Assembly: GCA_001189215.1 (NCBI GenBank)
Contig: LFCR01000001.1
Location: 1-6,470, forward strand
DNA length: 6,470 bases
DNA from: Parcubacteria bacterium C7867-008
Lineage (GTDB): Bacteria; Patescibacteria; Paceibacteria; UBA9973; UBA2103
Reading direction: 5' to 3'
Shown: positions 4,950 through 6,470 of the stretch, piece by piece
How positions within the stretch are numbered: position 1 is the stretch's first letter
How the letters are laid out: every line of letters starts with the position of its first letter
Translations under genes and position numbers: made by a program
The notes under the pieces: model-generated
Databases searched by the model: none
What the model saw: only the letters and a program-made list of their open reading frames with translations
What the model was told of the DNA's origin: nothing

Positions 4950-5156
4950 AACAGTTGTGAGAGCGACTGGCTTGATGCGCCACTTTCCATTCGGGATTCC
5001 TTGCTCAACACCGTCATTGGTCCGAACAATCAAGACATTATCTTCGATTATCGTGACCGTAAGGGCATCTGCTGGGTATCCCAAATGTTTGCCAAGAGGA
5101 ATCCAGGAGGACCCGTTTGGATACTCAATATCGTGCGCGGTAGGAATGTCTGCCAT
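4947..5156 (-). CDS. 69-residue hypothetical protein
   Basis: I do not recognise this protein. The start ATG at 5156 is supported by GGAG (minus strand, 5166-5163) six bases upstream and by an extended -10 promoter at 5187-5195. The product has no membrane segment or signal peptide. It begins MADIPTAHDIEYPNGSSWIP, followed by a segment rich in likely beta strand, LTVTIIEDNVLIVRTNDG (32-49), then IPNGKWRIKPV (54-64). It looks like a small soluble beta domain. It is a single-gene unit enclosed by the terminators at 4881-4911 and 5205-5243, converging on pth. The opposite strand is also open over much of this stretch, but that frame has no SD, less protein-like composition and is cut off from an upstream promoter by a terminator. 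Confidence 0.6.
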   Translation of the reverse strand: MADIPTAHDIEYPNGSSWIPLGKHLGYPADALTVTIIEDNVLIVRTNDGVEQGIPNGKWRIKPVALTTV

Positions 5157-5186
5157 GGCATGCTCCGTAAGAACTAATCGAATACC

Positions 5187-5195
5187 GTTATACCA
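5187..5195 (-). promoter_or_regulatory. extended -10 promoter of the 69-residue gene
   Basis: The minus strand reads TGGTATAAC (5195-5187), a TG-extended -10 with TATAAC one change from consensus. No good -35 hexamer lies 16-18 bases upstream, because that space is taken by the rpsA terminator stem. Extended -10 promoters often work without one. The start would be near 5180, leaving a leader of about 24 bases. Confidence 0.5.
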
Positions 5196-5204
5196 CTACT
5201 AGTA

Positions 5205-5243
5205 AACAAAACAGACCGTGACAAAGTCACGGTCTGTTTTGTT
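5205..5243. terminator. perfect 18-bp-stem two-way terminator after rpsA
   Basis: The left arm AACAAAACAGACCGTGAC (5205-5222) and the right arm GTCACGGTCTGTTTTGTT (5226-5243) are exact reverse complements around an AAA loop. Both ends carry A/T runs, so the hairpin works in either direction. Its main client is rpsA, whose stop is 17 bases upstream on the minus strand. It isolates rpsA from the 69-residue gene. Confidence 0.92.
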
Positions 5244-5260
5244 GCAGATCTGCGATTGAA

Positions 5261-6391
5261 TTACTTCTTCGCTTTGGTAGCACCTGCGTAGGCAAGCGTC
5301 ATGCGCTGATCCTTAGGCTCGAAGAGCGTAATGGAGAATGGGTATGTCTTACCAAGTTCGAGTGCATCACGGAGTGCTGCAGGGGATTCGAACTCGCTAA
5401 TGTGTACGAGGCCAGCAACACCCTCCTCAATAGAAGCGAGTGCACCGTGCTTGTTGTACTTGATGACAACGCCATGGACCTCCATGCCCTTCTTGTATCG
5501 ATCTGCGGCAGTCTTCCAAGGGTTTTCCTTGAGTGCCTTGATCGAGAGGGATACCTTACCGTCCTTAATCTCGATAACCTTTACACGAACCTTGTCTCCA
5601 ACCTTGAAGAGGGTACGAGGATCTTCAACAAGACCCCAATCGAGCTCGCTGATATGTACAAGTCCTTCAAGACCGTGTTCAAGCTTCACGAAGACACCGA
5701 AATCAACAGCACCGGTTACTTCACCTTCAACAGTGTCTCCAACCTGGTATTTATCGATGAGTGAACCCTTCTCCGTCTCTTCCTCACCAGTGCGCTCTGA
5801 GAAGATAAGCTTACCTTCCTTAGCATCTGCAGTGATGATGCGAACCTGGAGAGACTGACCGGTTAGCTTCTGAAGTTCACCGAAGATCTTGTCCTTGTCT
5901 CCTTCTGGTACACGAGGGTAGTGGTCCTTGGAAAGCTGAGATGCAGGGAGGAAGCCCTGGATACCCTGCCAAGAAAGAATAAGACCACCCTTGTTTGCCT
6001 CTTCAACGGTAACGGTGAAGATGGTCTGTGCAAGAATAGCCTGCTCAGCCTCACCCCAGATAGCAGCCTGACGTGCTTCCTTAAGAGAAAGCTCAATGTA
6101 TCCATCAAGACCAGCTGGGTCTACCACCTTCGCGGTGATTGAATCACCAGGATTGGTCTTACGAAGTACGTCTGCAGCATTCAGATACTCACGTCCGTAG
6201 ATAATACCGGCACCAAATGGTGGTAGGTCTACGTACAGACGACCACGTACGAGTTCAATGATCGTACCTTCTACTAAATCTCCCACCTTAGGTGGGGTTG
6301 CAATATCATCGATCTTTGAAGCCATGGGATGGCTCGCATCGAGAGTGAACGTAGGGACTACCGCAGCAGGCACCTTTGTTTCTTCAGGCAT
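5261..6391 (-). CDS. rpsA: 30S ribosomal protein bS1, four S1 repeats
   Basis: S1 is the RNA-binding small-subunit protein that helps recruit and unfold mRNA leaders. Four S1 (OB-fold) repeats are visible in 376 residues: about 35-104 (VGDLVEGTIIELVRGRLYVD), 121-200 (GIQGFLPASQLS in the middle), 215-286 (VGDTVEGEVTGAVDFGVFVK, then GLVHISEL) and 300-370 (GMEVHGVVIKYNKHGALASI, then GLVHISEF). The third repeat is the most canonical. E. coli S1 has six repeats; four-repeat forms are typical of Gram-positives and other reduced lineages. The N-terminal 30 residues are low in structure and the C-terminus is lysine-rich. The ATG at 6391 has no SD. The frame is open upstream to the window edge but holds no earlier ATG, GTG or TTG, which fixes this start. 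With so few SDs nearby, S1-based mRNA capture may matter in this organism (inference). Confidence 0.92.
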   Translation of the reverse strand: MPEETKVPAAVVPTFTLDASHPMASKIDDIATPPKVGDLVEGTIIELVRGRLYVDLPPFGAGIIYGREYLNAADVLRKTNPGDSITAKVVDPAGLDGYIELSLKEARQAAIWGEAEQAILAQTIFTVTVEEANKGGLILSWQGIQGFLPASQLSKDHYPRVPEGDKDKIFGELQKLTGQSLQVRIITADAKEGKLIFSERTGEEETEKGSLIDKYQVGDTVEGEVTGAVDFGVFVKLEHGLEGLVHISELDWGLVEDPRTLFKVGDKVRVKVIEIKDGKVSLSIKALKENPWKTAADRYKKGMEVHGVVIKYNKHGALASIEEGVAGLVHISEFESPAALRDALELGKTYPFSITLFEPKDQRMTLAYAGATKAKK

Positions 6392-6470
6392 ATTAGATAA
6401 ACAGACTGCTTTTCGCGGTAGGTACTGAACGCTTGCGCCTTCAGGGATAGCCTGCTCGCTTCCTTATATG
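6392..6470 (-). other. region upstream of rpsA at the window edge
   Basis: These 79 bases show no convincing promoter for rpsA. The nearest -10-like string is TCTAAT directly before the ATG, too close to serve and without a -35. One minus-strand frame ends in TGA at 6443-6441 and could be the last codons of an upstream gene (ending AGYP), but too little is present to judge. A weak hairpin (6425-6444) has no T run. Confidence 0.3.

Noticed and set aside
4926..5177. Plus-strand frames (83 and 81 codons) opposite the 69-residue gene
   Set aside because: No SD, start close behind the pth terminator, and the minus strand has promoter plus SD. A residual doubt is included in the confidence of the minus-strand call.
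5331..5858. Plus-strand open frames (175 and 120 codons) over rpsA
   Set aside because: They lie entirely opposite four recognisable S1 repeats; the serine-rich translation is a shadow of rpsA codon use.
6425..6444. Hairpin with CTGAA/TTCAG arms upstream of rpsA
   Set aside because: Five pairs, a mismatch and two pairs with no T run on either strand; too weak for a terminator or leader element.
1..6470. CRISPR array, tRNA, rRNA, insertion sequence or phage genes
   Set aside because: I found no repeated spacers, cloverleaf-like segments, transposase motifs or terminal repeats on either strand.

Overview
The window reads as a chromosomal housekeeping segment of a bacterium, most likely a member of the Candidate Phyla Radiation (Patescibacteria, Parcubacteria-like). 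This is inferred from the protein style: a compact four-repeat S1, a bS21 with a lengthened basic tail, a YbeY and an FtsA with non-standard motif residues, very tight gene packing, and a lack of Shine-Dalgarno sequences on most core genes. No rRNA, tRNA, CRISPR array, insertion sequence or phage gene is visible, and no taxonomic marker confirms the phylum.

Layout. (1) Positions 1-1971, minus strand: rpsU -> ybeY -> ftsA run as one cluster. The rpsU-ybeY gap is 12 bases and ybeY overlaps ftsA by 80 bases. A possible next gene starts at base 18 and leaves the window. (2) Positions 2020-2490, minus strand: a small self-contained cassette. It has a near-consensus promoter whose -10 box lies in a 16-base perfect palindrome, then two short single-pass membrane proteins (42 and 63 residues), each with a strong Shine-Dalgarno, then an intrinsic terminator. 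Its coding part is about 55-60% GC, against about 42% counted in a stretch of lepB. (3) Positions 2501-4188, minus strand: lepB (signal peptidase I) and a histidyl-tRNA-synthetase-like gene joined by an ATGA stop/start overlap. The lepB promoter is placed so that its mRNA should be leaderless. (4) Positions 4261-4872, plus strand: pth, the only plus-strand gene, divergent from lepB and closed by a two-way hairpin terminator. (5) Positions 4947-5156, minus strand: a 69-residue protein of unknown function with its own promoter and SD, sitting between two two-way terminators. (6) Positions 5261-6391, minus strand: rpsA (ribosomal protein S1), followed by a perfect 18-bp-stem terminator.

How the genes fit together. 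Most recognisable genes serve translation: S1 and bS21 in the small subunit, YbeY in 16S rRNA maturation, Pth in peptidyl-tRNA recycling, and a degenerate HisRS relative. FtsA (division) and LepB (protein export) are the exceptions. The two parts most worth a second look are the two-peptide membrane cassette at 2020-2490 and the HisRS-like protein, which keeps its C-terminal anticodon-binding domain but has lost motif-2 and histidine-binding residues.
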